The position numbers and the translations under genes were made by a program. A stretch of 64,000 nucleotides of DNA from Klebsiella africana (GTDB lineage: Bacteria > Pseudomonadota > Gammaproteobacteria > Enterobacterales > Enterobacteriaceae): the NCBI RefSeq assembly GCF_020526085.1, contig NZ_CP084874.1:2604001-2668000 (forward strand), given 5' to 3'. Of the stretch, positions 26,390 to 34,977 are shown in pieces (the first letter of the stretch is position 1; each line of letters opens with the position of its first letter). A model generated the notes under the pieces. That model worked only from the letters and a program-made list of their open reading frames with translations, was not told the origin of the DNA and searched no databases.

Positions 26390-27712
26390 CTATAACGCCT
26401 GCAGCCCTTGCTGCAGGCGGGCGTGCAGCTTCAGCACATTCTCTGTAATGGCCTGCCAGACGTGGGTGGAAAAGTCCGCCGGCAGCGTCCGGCGAGCGCT
26501 TTCAATAGTCTGCGGCACGCGCTCAGCAAACTCCTGGAGGATGGCCAGCATCTGCTCCCGAGGAAAATTCACCGCTTTGGCGGTCGCCATAAAATGACGC
26601 GGATAGATGGCGTTAATCTCTGTTTTCCGCCCTTTTGTGGCATTGAGCCCCATCGACAGCTTCAGATCGCGCAGATGCAGTCCCGTGCCGCCCAGCACCG
26701 GAAACGCCGAAATAATGTCGTAGAACGGTGTTAAGCGGTAGCTGCCGCCGGGCAACAGGTAAATTGAGAAGTTTTTTGCGTGACCGTCCGTCGCCCCCGT
26801 CAGCCACTGGAAGACCATGAACTTCATAAAGTCATTGCGGTCTTTCAGGGCTTCACTGGAGCCCAGCAGAAAAGACATCATCGCGGCGATCCCCGGCCCG
26901 CCGTCAGATTCATATTTCATCGCTGAAGGAAGACCAAAGGCCTGACACAGATCCTCCTGCGGCAGACGCAGCAGCACCCGCCCCTCCTGCGCCCAGCGCC
27001 GGTCGAAGCGGGTCACCGCCAGCGCGCGGATCCGCGGGGTGGTGATGATCTCCGCCTCCGGCACCGCCAGGCCAAGTTCTCTGGCCAGCGTCAGGCACAG
27101 ATACTCGTTATCCACGCTTTCACGCAGATCCAGCGTCGCATTCGGCTGCTTTATCTCGCCGATCGGCAGCTTAATGATATGCGTGGTCGGCGTGGTGCCC
27201 TGCGGAATACACCAGTGATCGCCCATTCGCAGCAGCGCCGTTTTCTCCTGGGCGCCAGCCACCGAGATACGGAAATCATCCTGGCCGGTAATCATCCCGA
27301 GGGGAATATCCGACTGGTAGGCGGTCAGCAGAGAGGTGAGCTGCGCCTCGTCCAGCGTCTGCCAGCGCAACGCCTCCAGATGCGCCTCTTCCCCCGGCGG
27401 CAGGAGGGTTACCGCCCCTACGCTATCGCGCCCAACTTCGGCCAGTAGATCGAACGGCTGCTTTGAGCGCGCCTGATAGCGCCTGACGATCCGGTCGCGG
27501 ACCTGCGGGCTGTCGGGCAGCAGGTTATCAAAATAGTGATACACCGCATCGGCAGTGATATTGCCATACTGCAGCGGCAGCGAGAGCGAGAGCGGTCTGG
27601 CGCGCGGGCTGCGCAGCCACTCTTCGTCATAGCGAAAACTGTGCGCCCCGTTAGCCTGGCGGGTTAAGGTTCCCACGCGCACATTGTTCATCCAGGTGGT
27701 AAGCGTCGCCAT
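26390..27712 (-). CDS. hipA: HipA serine/threonine kinase toxin
   Basis: A 440-residue ortholog of E. coli HipA, identical in length. HipA phosphorylates glutamyl-tRNA synthetase, halting translation and raising persistence. Ser150, the autophosphorylation site, is present in RISVAGAQEKTAL. The catalytic Asp309 lies in ATDGHAKNFS and the metal-binding Asp332 in TPFYDIISAFP. Gly22 and Asp291, the positions changed in the high-persistence hipA7 allele, have the wild-type residues. The ATG overlaps the hipB stop by one base (TAATG), so the two are coupled. It converges with digH. Confidence 0.95.
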   Translation of the reverse strand: MATLTTWMNNVRVGTLTRQANGAHSFRYDEEWLRSPRARPLSLSLPLQYGNITADAVYHYFDNLLPDSPQVRDRIVRRYQARSKQPFDLLAEVGRDSVGAVTLLPPGEEAHLEALRWQTLDEAQLTSLLTAYQSDIPLGMITGQDDFRISVAGAQEKTALLRMGDHWCIPQGTTPTTHIIKLPIGEIKQPNATLDLRESVDNEYLCLTLARELGLAVPEAEIITTPRIRALAVTRFDRRWAQEGRVLLRLPQEDLCQAFGLPSAMKYESDGGPGIAAMMSFLLGSSEALKDRNDFMKFMVFQWLTGATDGHAKNFSIYLLPGGSYRLTPFYDIISAFPVLGGTGLHLRDLKLSMGLNATKGRKTEINAIYPRHFMATAKAVNFPREQMLAILQEFAERVPQTIESARRTLPADFSTHVWQAITENVLKLHARLQQGLQAL

Positions 27713-27978
27713 TACCAGTCAAGGTCCGTGTTGTTATCAGGAGCCGGGGCCGTCTCTGTGGCTTTGGCGTTCAGCGTCATCACCACCCCCAGCGACTGGA
27801 GGATCTTAAACAGCGTGGTTAAGGTGGTTTTGTCGGGGTGATTTTCAAAATTGGACAGCGTGGCCTGCTTAATGCCGATCCGCCTGGCCAGCGCATCCTG
27901 GGTCCAGTGATTCTGCTGGCGCAGCAGCTTCAGGTAGCTGGCCAGCTGCACGGGACTGTATATCTGCGGGGAATTCAT
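27712..27978 (-). CDS. hipB: HipB antitoxin and autorepressor
   Basis: An 88-residue Xre-type helix-turn-helix protein, the same length as E. coli HipB and ending in the same C-terminal tryptophan (DLDW). The DNA-binding unit is NHWTQDALARRIGIKQATLSNFENHP. HipB binds HipA and represses the hipBA promoter by binding TATCC-N8-GGATA operators. The ATG at 27978 follows a GAGGA site; the longer version from 27999 is less likely. Four such operators lie directly upstream, making this a complete, apparently functional module. Confidence 0.95.
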   Translation of the reverse strand: MNSPQIYSPVQLASYLKLLRQQNHWTQDALARRIGIKQATLSNFENHPDKTTLTTLFKILQSLGVVMTLNAKATETAPAPDNNTDLDW

Positions 27979-28000
27979 CGCCTTGTTCCTCACCATCATT

Positions 28001-28102
28001 TATCCCCCTGTCGGGATAAACTTGGTTTTATACCCTGATGGGGATAATGTCAAGATTATCCCCTGGTGGGGATAGGAGAATAATTATCCTTGTGTGGGGA
28101 TA
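28001..28102. promoter_or_regulatory. Array of four HipB operators
   Basis: TATCC-N8-GGATA palindromes begin at 28001, 28057 and 28085 as perfect matches. A fourth at 28029 has TATAC in the left arm. The four start points are exactly 28 bases apart, close to 2.7 helical turns. They cover the region just upstream of hipB. Confidence 0.92.
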
Positions 28103-28138
28103 AAACAGGAAGGATGGTGGCCGGAGACACCTGTACAT

Positions 28139-28229
28139 GCCCGGTGGCGGCTGCGCCTTACCGGGCCTACGAGCTGTCTCTGCCTGCTCCGTAACGATCC
28201 AGGCCGGGCAAGCGCAGCGCCGCCCGGCA
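28139..28229. repeat. REP (BIME) pair
   Basis: Two REP-type palindromic units in opposite orientation. One at 28139-28170 contains GGTGGCGGCTGCGCC. The other at 28199-28229 contains GCAAGCGCAGCGCCGCC. They lie between the hipB operators and the 3' end of hpxT. The same unit recurs near 44.5 kb. Confidence 0.8.
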
Positions 28230-28243
28230 ACGGGCAGCCGGAT

Positions 28244-28570
28244 TTAGCTGCCGCGGTAGGTCGACCACCCGCCCGGGGCGATGAGAAACGGCAGATGGAA
28301 ATGGTCATCTGCCGCCTCGCCGATAACAAAATCAATCTGCGCCCGGGTAAAGACGCTCTCGCGCCCGGCGTGGGCAAACCACGCCCCGGTTTCCGCCGTT
28401 AAGCAATAGCGCCCCGCCGGCAGCGGCGCGGCGCTAAAGGTGGCGATACGCCCCTGGGCGTTGGTCACCAGGGTCACCAGCGTCTCGCCCTCTCGACTCA
28501 GGCTGACCGTCACGCCTTCCGCCGGCGTGCCGGTGGAAATATCCAGAATATGGGTGCTCAGGGTACTCAT
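28244..28570 (-). CDS. hpxT: 5-hydroxyisourate hydrolase
   Basis: A 108-residue transthyretin-related protein that hydrolyses 5-hydroxyisourate to OHCU in urate breakdown. It carries the N-terminal histidine in STHILDISTG and the diagnostic C-terminal tetrapeptide YRGS. Its ATG overlaps the stop of the OHCU decarboxylase gene (ATGA), so the two are coupled. It is the last gene of hpxPQT. The length is normal for the family (about 110). Confidence 0.95.
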   Translation of the reverse strand: MSTLSTHILDISTGTPAEGVTVSLSREGETLVTLVTNAQGRIATFSAAPLPAGRYCLTAETGAWFAHAGRESVFTRAQIDFVIGEAADDHFHLPFLIAPGGWSTYRGS

Positions 28571-29067
28571 TCGCCAATCACTCCTTCCAGTCTTAACATC
28601 GTAATTTCCCGCAGCTGAACAAGCGTCTCAGCCACTTCTTCATCGGCGGTATGCTGCAGCCGACGCGTCAGCGCCTGCAAAATCGCTTCGCCGCTGCGCC
28701 CTTTGGCACGGATTAAAAACACCCGGCCAAAACGGGCCTCGTAGCGGGCATTGCCCTCCCGCAGGGCCTGCGCGAGCCGCTCATTCTCGCTGTCCACCGC
28801 CGACTGTTCCTGGCGCGACAGCGCCGCATGCGCCTGGTCGCCGGTCGGCTTTTCACCGATCCGCGGATGGGCGCTGAGCGCTGCGTTCAGCTCATCCTCT
28901 CTCCAGTTATCCATCGCCTCACGGGCGGCCTGCAGCAGCGAGTGACGGCTGGCGAAAGGTCGCAAGCTCACCAGCGTCTCGCCCCAGGCCGGGATCGCCA
29001 CGCAGGGGGCCAGCAGCCCCACTGCCTCATTTTTACTCAGGCTGTTAAACTGACTCAGCGCGATCAT
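28567..29067 (-). CDS. hpxQ: OHCU decarboxylase
   Basis: A 166-residue 2-oxo-4-hydroxy-4-carboxy-5-ureidoimidazoline decarboxylase, which produces S-allantoin from the HpxT product. Conserved features are the catalytic histidine in LSAHPRIGEKP and the helix segment FLIRAKGRSGEAIL. The gene overlaps the permease stop by 23 bases and hpxT by 4, forming the tightly coupled hpxPQT operon. Nitrogen-controlled transcription from the sigma-54 promoter upstream of hpxP should include it. Confidence 0.94.
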   Translation of the reverse strand: MIALSQFNSLSKNEAVGLLAPCVAIPAWGETLVSLRPFASRHSLLQAAREAMDNWREDELNAALSAHPRIGEKPTGDQAHAALSRQEQSAVDSENERLAQALREGNARYEARFGRVFLIRAKGRSGEAILQALTRRLQHTADEEVAETLVQLREITMLRLEGVIGE

Positions 29068-30424
29068 CCTGACTCCTTATCGTTTTCGTCGCCGCCTGCT
29101 CCTGCGGCAGAATAAGGTTCAGCGCTATCGCTACCAGCCCACCGCTGGTGGCTGCTGAACCGAACAGATCGCCGACCATCGGCGGAAAATGGCTTAGAAA
29201 CGCCGGCACTGACTCCACGCCAAGGCCAGCGCCAAACGCCAGACCCACAATCAGCACATCGCGACGAGTCAGCGGAGTCTGGGTAATAATTCGGATCCCG
29301 GCCGCCACCACGCAGCCAAACATCACCATCGTGGCGCCCCCCAGCACCGGCGCCGGGATCTGCCGCAGCAGTTCGCCTACCGGGGGAAACAGTCCAAGCA
29401 GGATCAGAATCACGCCAATGTAGCGCCCGACATAGCGACTGGCCACCCCGGTCATCTGGATCACGCCGTTGTTCTGCGCGAAGGTGGTGTTCGGAAAAGC
29501 ACAGAGCATGGCCGCCACCATACAGCTGACGCCGTCCGCCAGGATACCGCCCTTCAGCCGGTTACGAAAAGCGCGATCGTCAATAGACTGTTGCGAAATC
29601 AGCGAGTTGGCCGTCAGATCCCCTACCGCCTCCAGAATACAGACCAGCGACACCAGGGCGACCGGCAGAAATATCGCGCTGTTAAACTGAAAGCCGAACG
29701 GAAACAGCGTCGGCAGGCGAAACAGAGTGTCGCCAAGGCTGTGAAGATGGAACTGACCGCTCAGCCCTGCCGCCACACAGCCCACGGCAATGCCCACCAC
29801 CACCGAGGAGAGCCGCAGCCAGCGGTTTTTGGCGCAGCTCAGCAGGACGATAACCCCAAGAGTACCCGCCCCGAGCGCGATGTTGCTCATGCTGGCGAAA
29901 TCCTCTGCCTTTTCCCCACCGCACCAGTTGATGACGCTGACCTTGATCAGACTGATGCCGATCAGCGCAATCACGCTGCCGGTAATGATGGGAGTAAAGA
30001 TTTTCTTCAGCGGTTCGATAAAGCGGCTGACAATCACCGGCACCAGAGCGGCGACAAAGTTAACGCCAAACAGCATCGCCATCATATCCTGCGGCCCGCC
30101 GCCCTGCGCTTTTACCCACATCCCTCCGGCCACCGTCACGCCGAGGAAGGCGAAGCTGGTGCCCTGCATGCAGATCATCCCGGCGCCAACGCCCCATACC
30201 CGATTGGACTGCAGAAAGGTGCCAATGCCCGAGGCCAGCAACGACATACTGATAAGATACGGCAGCCAGTCGCCAAGCCCGAGGGTAGCGCCGATGATCA
30301 GCGGCGGCGTGATGATCCCCACCAGGCCCGCCAGCACATGCTGGAGGGCGCTGAAAAAGGCCGGAAGCGGTGGGATCCGCTGTTCAAGGCCGTAAAGCAG
30401 GCCGCTGTGATGTTCGTCAGACAT
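29045..30424 (-). CDS. hpxP: Purine permease (NCS2/NAT family)
   Basis: A 459-residue inner-membrane symporter of the nucleobase-ascorbate transporter family, with about 14 hydrophobic segments and the family motifs QHVLAG near the N-terminus and the substrate-loop ANSLISQQSIDDRAFRNRL region. It heads hpxPQT and probably imports urate, xanthine or hypoxanthine. The ATG at 30424 is preferred over 30454: the candidate sigma-54 promoter at 30462-30477 would start transcription near 30451, downstream of that earlier codon. Confidence 0.92.
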   Translation of the reverse strand: MSDEHHSGLLYGLEQRIPPLPAFFSALQHVLAGLVGIITPPLIIGATLGLGDWLPYLISMSLLASGIGTFLQSNRVWGVGAGMICMQGTSFAFLGVTVAGGMWVKAQGGGPQDMMAMLFGVNFVAALVPVIVSRFIEPLKKIFTPIITGSVIALIGISLIKVSVINWCGGEKAEDFASMSNIALGAGTLGVIVLLSCAKNRWLRLSSVVVGIAVGCVAAGLSGQFHLHSLGDTLFRLPTLFPFGFQFNSAIFLPVALVSLVCILEAVGDLTANSLISQQSIDDRAFRNRLKGGILADGVSCMVAAMLCAFPNTTFAQNNGVIQMTGVASRYVGRYIGVILILLGLFPPVGELLRQIPAPVLGGATMVMFGCVVAAGIRIITQTPLTRRDVLIVGLAFGAGLGVESVPAFLSHFPPMVGDLFGSAATSGGLVAIALNLILPQEQAATKTIRSQDDRAESV

Positions 30425-30461
30425 GGTGTTATCCCGTAGCAAAGAGAAGTGCATGGGCTAG

Positions 30462-30477
30462 TGCACAAAGCAGGCCA
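30462..30477 (-). promoter_or_regulatory. Putative sigma-54 promoter of hpxPQT
   Basis: Read on the minus strand, TGGCCTGCTTTGTGCA keeps the invariant GG and GC dinucleotides ten bases apart, as in TGGCAC-N5-TTGCA. Sigma-54/NtrC control of hpxPQT has been reported in K. pneumoniae, and an NtrC site lies about 180 bases upstream. Confidence 0.75.
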
Positions 30478-30649
30478 GAGGCGACAAAAACGATCGGAAA
30501 ATTTTATTAACCCTTCATAATCATTAACTTAAATCACTCTCTTTACCTATATCTTCCCGCCGCTGCTGAACCAGACCGTTGAAACAATAGATTCTTAACG
30601 CAACATTGAGAAACTTTTGATTCATAAAAAGGCAACCAATTCGTCACAT

Positions 30650-30666
30650 TGCACCGATGCGGTGCG
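30650..30666. promoter_or_regulatory. NtrC enhancer site
   Basis: TGCACC-N5-GGTGCG matches the NtrC palindrome TGCACC-N5-GGTGCA at all but one base. It lies in the hpxP-hpxO intergenic region, at an enhancer-like distance from the sigma-54 promoter. Confidence 0.8.
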
Positions 30667-30769
30667 TCACGACCTCTCTCTGTGTCTAGAGCAGGCGGTT
30701 TTCCTCCCTCCGGCGAACTGGTACGCAAATTGCTGTAGTCAGTCACAACATCGGGAGAAGGAGAAAAAA

Positions 30770-31924
30770 ATGAAAGCAATCGTGATTGGCGCCGGCATCG
30801 GCGGCTTAAGTGCGGCAGTGGCGCTCAAACAGTCGGGGATCGACTGCGATGTCTATGAAGCGGTGAAAGAGATCAAGCCGGTCGGCGCGGCGATTTCCGT
30901 GTGGCCCAACGGCGTGAAGTGCATGACCCACCTCGGCATGGGCGACATCATGGAGACCTTCGGCGGGCCGCTGCGTCGGATGGCGTATCGCGATTTCCGC
31001 AGCGGCGAGAACATGACCCAGTTCAGCCTCACGCCATTGATCGAACGCACCGGCAGCCGCCCCTGCCCGGTCTCCCGGGCAGAGCTGCAGCGAGAAATGC
31101 TGGATTACTGGGGACGGGACAGCGTGCAGTTCGGCAAACGCGTCACCCGCTGTGAAGAAGACGCCGACGGCGTGACGGTGTGGTTTACCGATGGCAGCCG
31201 CGCCAGCGGCGATCTACTGATTGCCGCCGACGGCAGCCATTCCGCACTGCGTCCGTGGGTGCTGGGCTTTACCCCGCAGCGCCGCTACGCCGGCTACGTC
31301 AACTGGAACGGTCTGGTGGAGATAGATGAAGCGCTGGCTCCCGGCGACCAGTGGACGACCTTTGTCGGCGAAGGCAAGCGTGTCTCGCTGATGCCGGTCT
31401 CCGCCGGCCGGTTCTATTTTTTCTTTGATGTGCCGCTGCCGGCGGGTCTGGCGGAGGATCGCGACACTCTGCGCGCCGACCTCAGCCGCTATTTTGCCGG
31501 CTGGGCGCCGCCGGTGCAGCAGCTTATCGCCACCCTCGACCCGCAGACCACCAACCGTATTGAAATTCACGATATCGAACCGTTCAGCCGCCTGGTGCGC
31601 GGCCGCGTCGCGCTGCTCGGCGACGCCGGACACAGCACCACCCCGGATATTGGCCAGGGGGGCTGCGCGGCGATGGAAGATGCGGTGGTGCTGGGCGCCG
31701 TTTTCCGCCAGACCCACGATATTGCGGCCGCCCTGCGCGAGTACGAGACCCAGCGCTGCGACCGGGTTCGTGACCTGGTGCTGAAGGCGCGCAAGCGCTG
31801 CGATATCACCCACGGGAAGGATATGCAGCTCACCGAAGCCTGGTACCAGGAGCTGCGCGAGGAGACCGGGGAGCGCATTATCAACGGCATGTGCGACACC
31901 ATCCTCAGCGGGCCGCTGGGCTGA
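30770..31924 (+). CDS. hpxO: FAD-dependent urate hydroxylase
   Basis: A 384-residue flavoprotein monooxygenase matching HpxO, which hydroxylates urate to 5-hydroxyisourate with NADH, FAD and O2, replacing a cofactor-free uricase. FAD-binding features are AIVIGAGIGGLSAAVAL at the N-terminus, the DG-type motif LLIAADGSHSALR and the GDAGHSTTPDIGQGG motif near residue 285. It has a strong GGGAGAAGGAG ribosome site. It is divergent from hpxPQT, and its 3' end overlaps convergent hpxR by 20 bases. Confidence 0.96.
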   Translation: MKAIVIGAGIGGLSAAVALKQSGIDCDVYEAVKEIKPVGAAISVWPNGVKCMTHLGMGDIMETFGGPLRRMAYRDFRSGENMTQFSLTPLIERTGSRPCPVSRAELQREMLDYWGRDSVQFGKRVTRCEEDADGVTVWFTDGSRASGDLLIAADGSHSALRPWVLGFTPQRRYAGYVNWNGLVEIDEALAPGDQWTTFVGEGKRVSLMPVSAGRFYFFFDVPLPAGLAEDRDTLRADLSRYFAGWAPPVQQLIATLDPQTTNRIEIHDIEPFSRLVRGRVALLGDAGHSTTPDIGQGGCAAMEDAVVLGAVFRQTHDIAAALREYETQRCDRVRDLVLKARKRCDITHGKDMQLTEAWYQELREETGERIINGMCDTILSGPLG

Positions 31925-32828
31925 CCGTCGCCATGGATTCAATCACCGCACTCAGCGTCTGAATGGCCATTTGCGCGGGCCGCGAAAGCTGACGCGAGGG
32001 CGCAGTACACAGCGCCAGGGTCAGCGGTCGCAGCAGCGTACTGCGCAGCGGGATAAAGGCCAGCTGTCCGCGCTGGACCTCGTCCAGCACGTCGAGCAGA
32101 CTGAGGAGCGTCACGCCGCTGCCGCGCAGCACCAGCGACTTGATGAGCCGGATATCATTGCAGCTGATGGTATTCTCCGGCGCAAAGTCATGGTGGCGAT
32201 AGAGGAGCGCCACCCGCTCATGGACGATCAGCGGCGCGCCGGGCACGATATGCCGCTCGAGGCTGAGCTCGCCCAACGACAGCGCTTTCGCCCCCGCCAG
32301 GGGATGGTCCGGACGCATTACAATCCCCACCTCCAGTTCGGCGAAGGCCAACACGCTGAGTCCGGCCTGGCCCTGCGGATCGAGGATCAGGCCGACGTCC
32401 AGGTCCGCCTGACGCACTTTCTGGCTGACGGTGTGGCTGTCGGCCACCTGCAGATCCAGCTCCAGCCACGGCCAGCTGGTGATGATCTCCGCCAGCGCGG
32501 CGGCGAAGCCCCCTTCCGCCAGCGCCTGCACCATGCCAACGCTGACGCTTCCGCGCTTCATCCCCTGCAGCTCATCAAATTTCTGCCGGGTCTGGCGAAA
32601 CTCCTTTTGCCAGCGCAGCAGATTGTCATACAGCAGTTCACCGGCGGTGGTCATCCGCAGTCCCTCCGGCAGACGCTCGAACAACGGGGTGCCGAAGGCC
32701 TCCTCGGCCTGCAGGATCTGACGGTTAATTGCCGAGGCGGAGATATGCAGCTGCTCGGCGGCCCGGCGCAAGCTGCCGCAGCGGGCTACGGCGATAAAAT
32801 AGTGCGCGAAACGGGAAAATGGACTCAT
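31905..32828 (-). CDS. hpxR: LysR-type regulator of hypoxanthine oxidation
   Basis: A 307-residue LysR protein with the DNA-binding helix in SLRRAAEQLHISASAINRQI. HpxR is reported to activate hpxDE in response to hypoxanthine and to repress itself by binding TCTGC-N4-GCAAA between hpxR and hpxD; that sequence is present at 32847-32860. The ATG at 32828 gives the normal LysR N-terminus, so a 20-codon upstream extension is rejected. The gene is divergent from hpxDE and ends inside the last codons of hpxO. Confidence 0.94.
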   Translation of the reverse strand: MSPFSRFAHYFIAVARCGSLRRAAEQLHISASAINRQILQAEEAFGTPLFERLPEGLRMTTAGELLYDNLLRWQKEFRQTRQKFDELQGMKRGSVSVGMVQALAEGGFAAALAEIITSWPWLELDLQVADSHTVSQKVRQADLDVGLILDPQGQAGLSVLAFAELEVGIVMRPDHPLAGAKALSLGELSLERHIVPGAPLIVHERVALLYRHHDFAPENTISCNDIRLIKSLVLRGSGVTLLSLLDVLDEVQRGQLAFIPLRSTLLRPLTLALCTAPSRQLSRPAQMAIQTLSAVIESMATVSPAAR

Positions 32829-32846
32829 GGCACCCCTGTACTCTTT

Positions 32847-32860
32847 TTTGCAACAGCAGA
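32847..32860 (-). promoter_or_regulatory. HpxR binding site
   Basis: On the minus strand the sequence reads TCTGC-TGTT-GCAAA, an exact match to the reported HpxR site TCTGC-N4-GCAAA. It lies 19 bases upstream of hpxR and about 94 bases upstream of hpxD. Confidence 0.9.
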
Positions 32861-32953
32861 GTGAATTAATGGTGATGGATGTGAACACCCTAATATGACA
32901 ACAATAATCTCACAACAATAAAACAATCACCGATGTGAGCAGGAAGAGAAATC

Positions 32954-33991
32954 ATGAAGACAACCACCCCCACGCCCCCCGCCCATTGCACCTTTGACCC
33001 GGAAGACTGGCTGCGGCTGGCCCGCTGCTGGCACCCGGTGGCCCGCGCCTGCGATATTGCCGGCGCCCCGGTGAAAGCTACCCTGCTGGACGAGCAGCTG
33101 GTTATCTATCGTATTAAAGGCCAGGTGGTAGTCGCCCGCGACGTCTGCCCGCACCGCGGGGTGCCGCTGACCCTGGGGTTTCATGAAGAGGAAGGCATCG
33201 TCTGCCCCTATCATGGCCTGCGCTTTGGCGAGGATGGCCGCTGCAACCGCATCCCCTCCAGTCCGGGGCAACCCATTCCGGCCAAACTGCATCTCACCAG
33301 CTTCGCCGTGGAGGAGCGCTACGGGCTGATCTGGACCTGCCTGGCCTGCGATCCGGACAATCCGCCGCCGTTACCGACCATGCCGCACTGGGACGACGCC
33401 GGCTTTCAGCAAATCAACTGCCCGGCCTTCGAGGTAAAGGGCTTTGCCGGCCGCCAGGTCGAAGGCTTTCTCGATGTCGCCCACTTCGCATGGATCCACA
33501 CCGATACGTTTGCCGACCCGGACAACCAGCAGGTGCCGGACTACACCCCGCAGGAGACGCCGTTCGGCTTTGTTGCCGACTACTGGAGCTCGGTGGGCAA
33601 TTACCCGGCCAGCTCCGATTTCCGCGCGCCGGATGGGTTCCAGTGGCTGCGTCACTTTGAAATGCATCTGCCGTTCACCGCCACGCTGACCATCCATTTC
33701 CCTGCCGATGCGAAGCTGGTGATCATGAACGCCGCCTCGCCGGTGTCGTCCCGGGTGACGCGGATGTTTGCCCCTATTGCCCGCAATTTCGACCTGCACG
33801 TGCCGGTGGAAGACGTACATGCGTTCAACCTGCGGGTGTTTGAAGAGGACCGCCTGATGGTCGAGACCCAGCGTCCGGAGCGGCTGCCGCTGGATCTGAC
33901 CCTGGAGGCGCATATTCCGGCAGACCGCAGCTCCATCGCCTACCGGCGCGGGCTGAAGAAGATGGGTTTTGGCGATTTCTTTCTGGTATGA
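32954..33991 (+). CDS. hpxD: Rieske oxygenase component of hypoxanthine oxidation
   Basis: A 345-residue ring-hydroxylating-type oxygenase. The Rieske 2Fe-2S cluster ligands are in CPHRGVPL and CPYHGLRF (residues about 60-85). The mononuclear iron site is in DVAHFAWIHTDTF. With HpxE it oxidises hypoxanthine without a molybdenum enzyme, a Klebsiella route distinct from xanthine dehydrogenase. The start has an AGGAAGAG site. It is followed by hpxE after 11 bases and is divergent from its regulator hpxR. Confidence 0.94.
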   Translation: MKTTTPTPPAHCTFDPEDWLRLARCWHPVARACDIAGAPVKATLLDEQLVIYRIKGQVVVARDVCPHRGVPLTLGFHEEEGIVCPYHGLRFGEDGRCNRIPSSPGQPIPAKLHLTSFAVEERYGLIWTCLACDPDNPPPLPTMPHWDDAGFQQINCPAFEVKGFAGRQVEGFLDVAHFAWIHTDTFADPDNQQVPDYTPQETPFGFVADYWSSVGNYPASSDFRAPDGFQWLRHFEMHLPFTATLTIHFPADAKLVIMNAASPVSSRVTRMFAPIARNFDLHVPVEDVHAFNLRVFEEDRLMVETQRPERLPLDLTLEAHIPADRSSIAYRRGLKKMGFGDFFLV

Positions 33992-34002
33992 GTGGAGGTC
34001 AT

Positions 34003-34977
34003 ATGCGCGACATATTCCCCGTAGTGGTCGATGGCCTGTGGCGCCAGGGCGCGAAAAACCTGGCCGTTCGTCTGGTGAGCGCCGAGGGGCAACCGCTGCC
34101 GGCGTGGACACCCGGCGCCCATATCGATCTCCATCTTCCCTGCGGGCTGATCCGTCAGTACTCCCTGACCGGCAGCCCGGCCGAACGGGATCGCTATCTG
34201 CTCTGCATCGCCCGCGAGTCGCAGTCTCGCGGTGGCTCCCGTTATATTCACGACACCCTGCGCCCTGGACAACCGCTGATGATCTCTGCCCCGCGCAACC
34301 ACTTTCCGCTGCACGAGGGCGGCCATGTGGTGCTTCTCGCCGCCGGGATCGGCATTACGCCGCTGCTGGCGATGGCCCACGCCCGGGCGGCGTCCGGCGC
34401 CAGCTTTACGCTGCACTATTACGTTAGCCGTGCGCAGGAGGCCGCCTTCGCCACCGAGATCGCCCGCCAGCTAACCGGTGGAATCTGCCAGATCCACTGC
34501 TCAGACGAGGGGCAGAGTCCGCGCCAGCGGCTGGCGCAGGATCTGGGGGCGCCGGACGCCGACACCCGGGTCTACTTCTGCGGTCCGGCCGGATTTATGG
34601 CCCGGGTACGCGATACCGCGCGGGCGGCCGGATGGGGAGAGGAACAATTGCACAGCGAAGCGTTCCAGCTGACCGCCCCAACGGTAGCCTCGGCGGCGGA
34701 CGGTACCTTCACCATCACCCTCGCCTCAACCGGGGAGCGCTGGCCGGTGCCAGGGGACAAAACCATCGCCCAGGTGCTACAGGAGCATGGCGTCGATGTG
34801 CCGCTCTCCTGTGAGATGGGGATCTGCGGCGCCTGCCTGACGCCGGTGCGCGAGGGAACCGTCGACCACCGGGATACCGTGCAGTCGGCGGCGGAAAAAC
34901 AGGCCGCGGAGCAGCATATTGCGCTGTGCTGCTCCCGCAGCCTGTCGGCCAATTTAGTTATCGATCTCGCGGGATAA
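34003..34977 (+). CDS. hpxE: Reductase component of hypoxanthine oxidation
   Basis: A 324-residue oxidoreductase of the phthalate dioxygenase reductase type. The flavin/NAD(P)H half comes first (RQYSLTGSP and GIGITPLLAMAHA), followed by a C-terminal plant-type 2Fe-2S ferredoxin domain with CEMGICGACLTPV and a final cysteine in IALCCSR. It passes electrons from NAD(P)H to HpxD. The ATG at 34003 follows GGAGG and is preferred over 33988. Its end overlaps the convergent exporter gene by 24 bases. Confidence 0.93.
   Translation: MRDIFPVVVDGLWRQGAKNLAVRLVSAEGQPLPAWTPGAHIDLHLPCGLIRQYSLTGSPAERDRYLLCIARESQSRGGSRYIHDTLRPGQPLMISAPRNHFPLHEGGHVVLLAAGIGITPLLAMAHARAASGASFTLHYYVSRAQEAAFATEIARQLTGGICQIHCSDEGQSPRQRLAQDLGAPDADTRVYFCGPAGFMARVRDTARAAGWGEEQLHSEAFQLTAPTVASAADGTFTITLASTGERWPVPGDKTIAQVLQEHGVDVPLSCEMGICGACLTPVREGTVDHRDTVQSAAEKQAAEQHIALCCSRSLSANLVIDLAG

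Noticed and set aside
26390..27712. High-persistence hipA7 allele
   Set aside because: Both diagnostic positions, Gly22 and Asp291, have wild-type residues.
26300..28120. A dif recombination site next to hipA, as in E. coli
   Set aside because: No sequence resembling the XerC/XerD 28-base site was found here or elsewhere in the window, although hipBA and the Ter/matS signals would suggest it is not far.
29591..30439. 282-codon plus-strand frame inside hpxP
   Set aside because: Composition is typical of an antisense shadow (rich in His, Gln and Arg) and it lies wholly within the permease gene.
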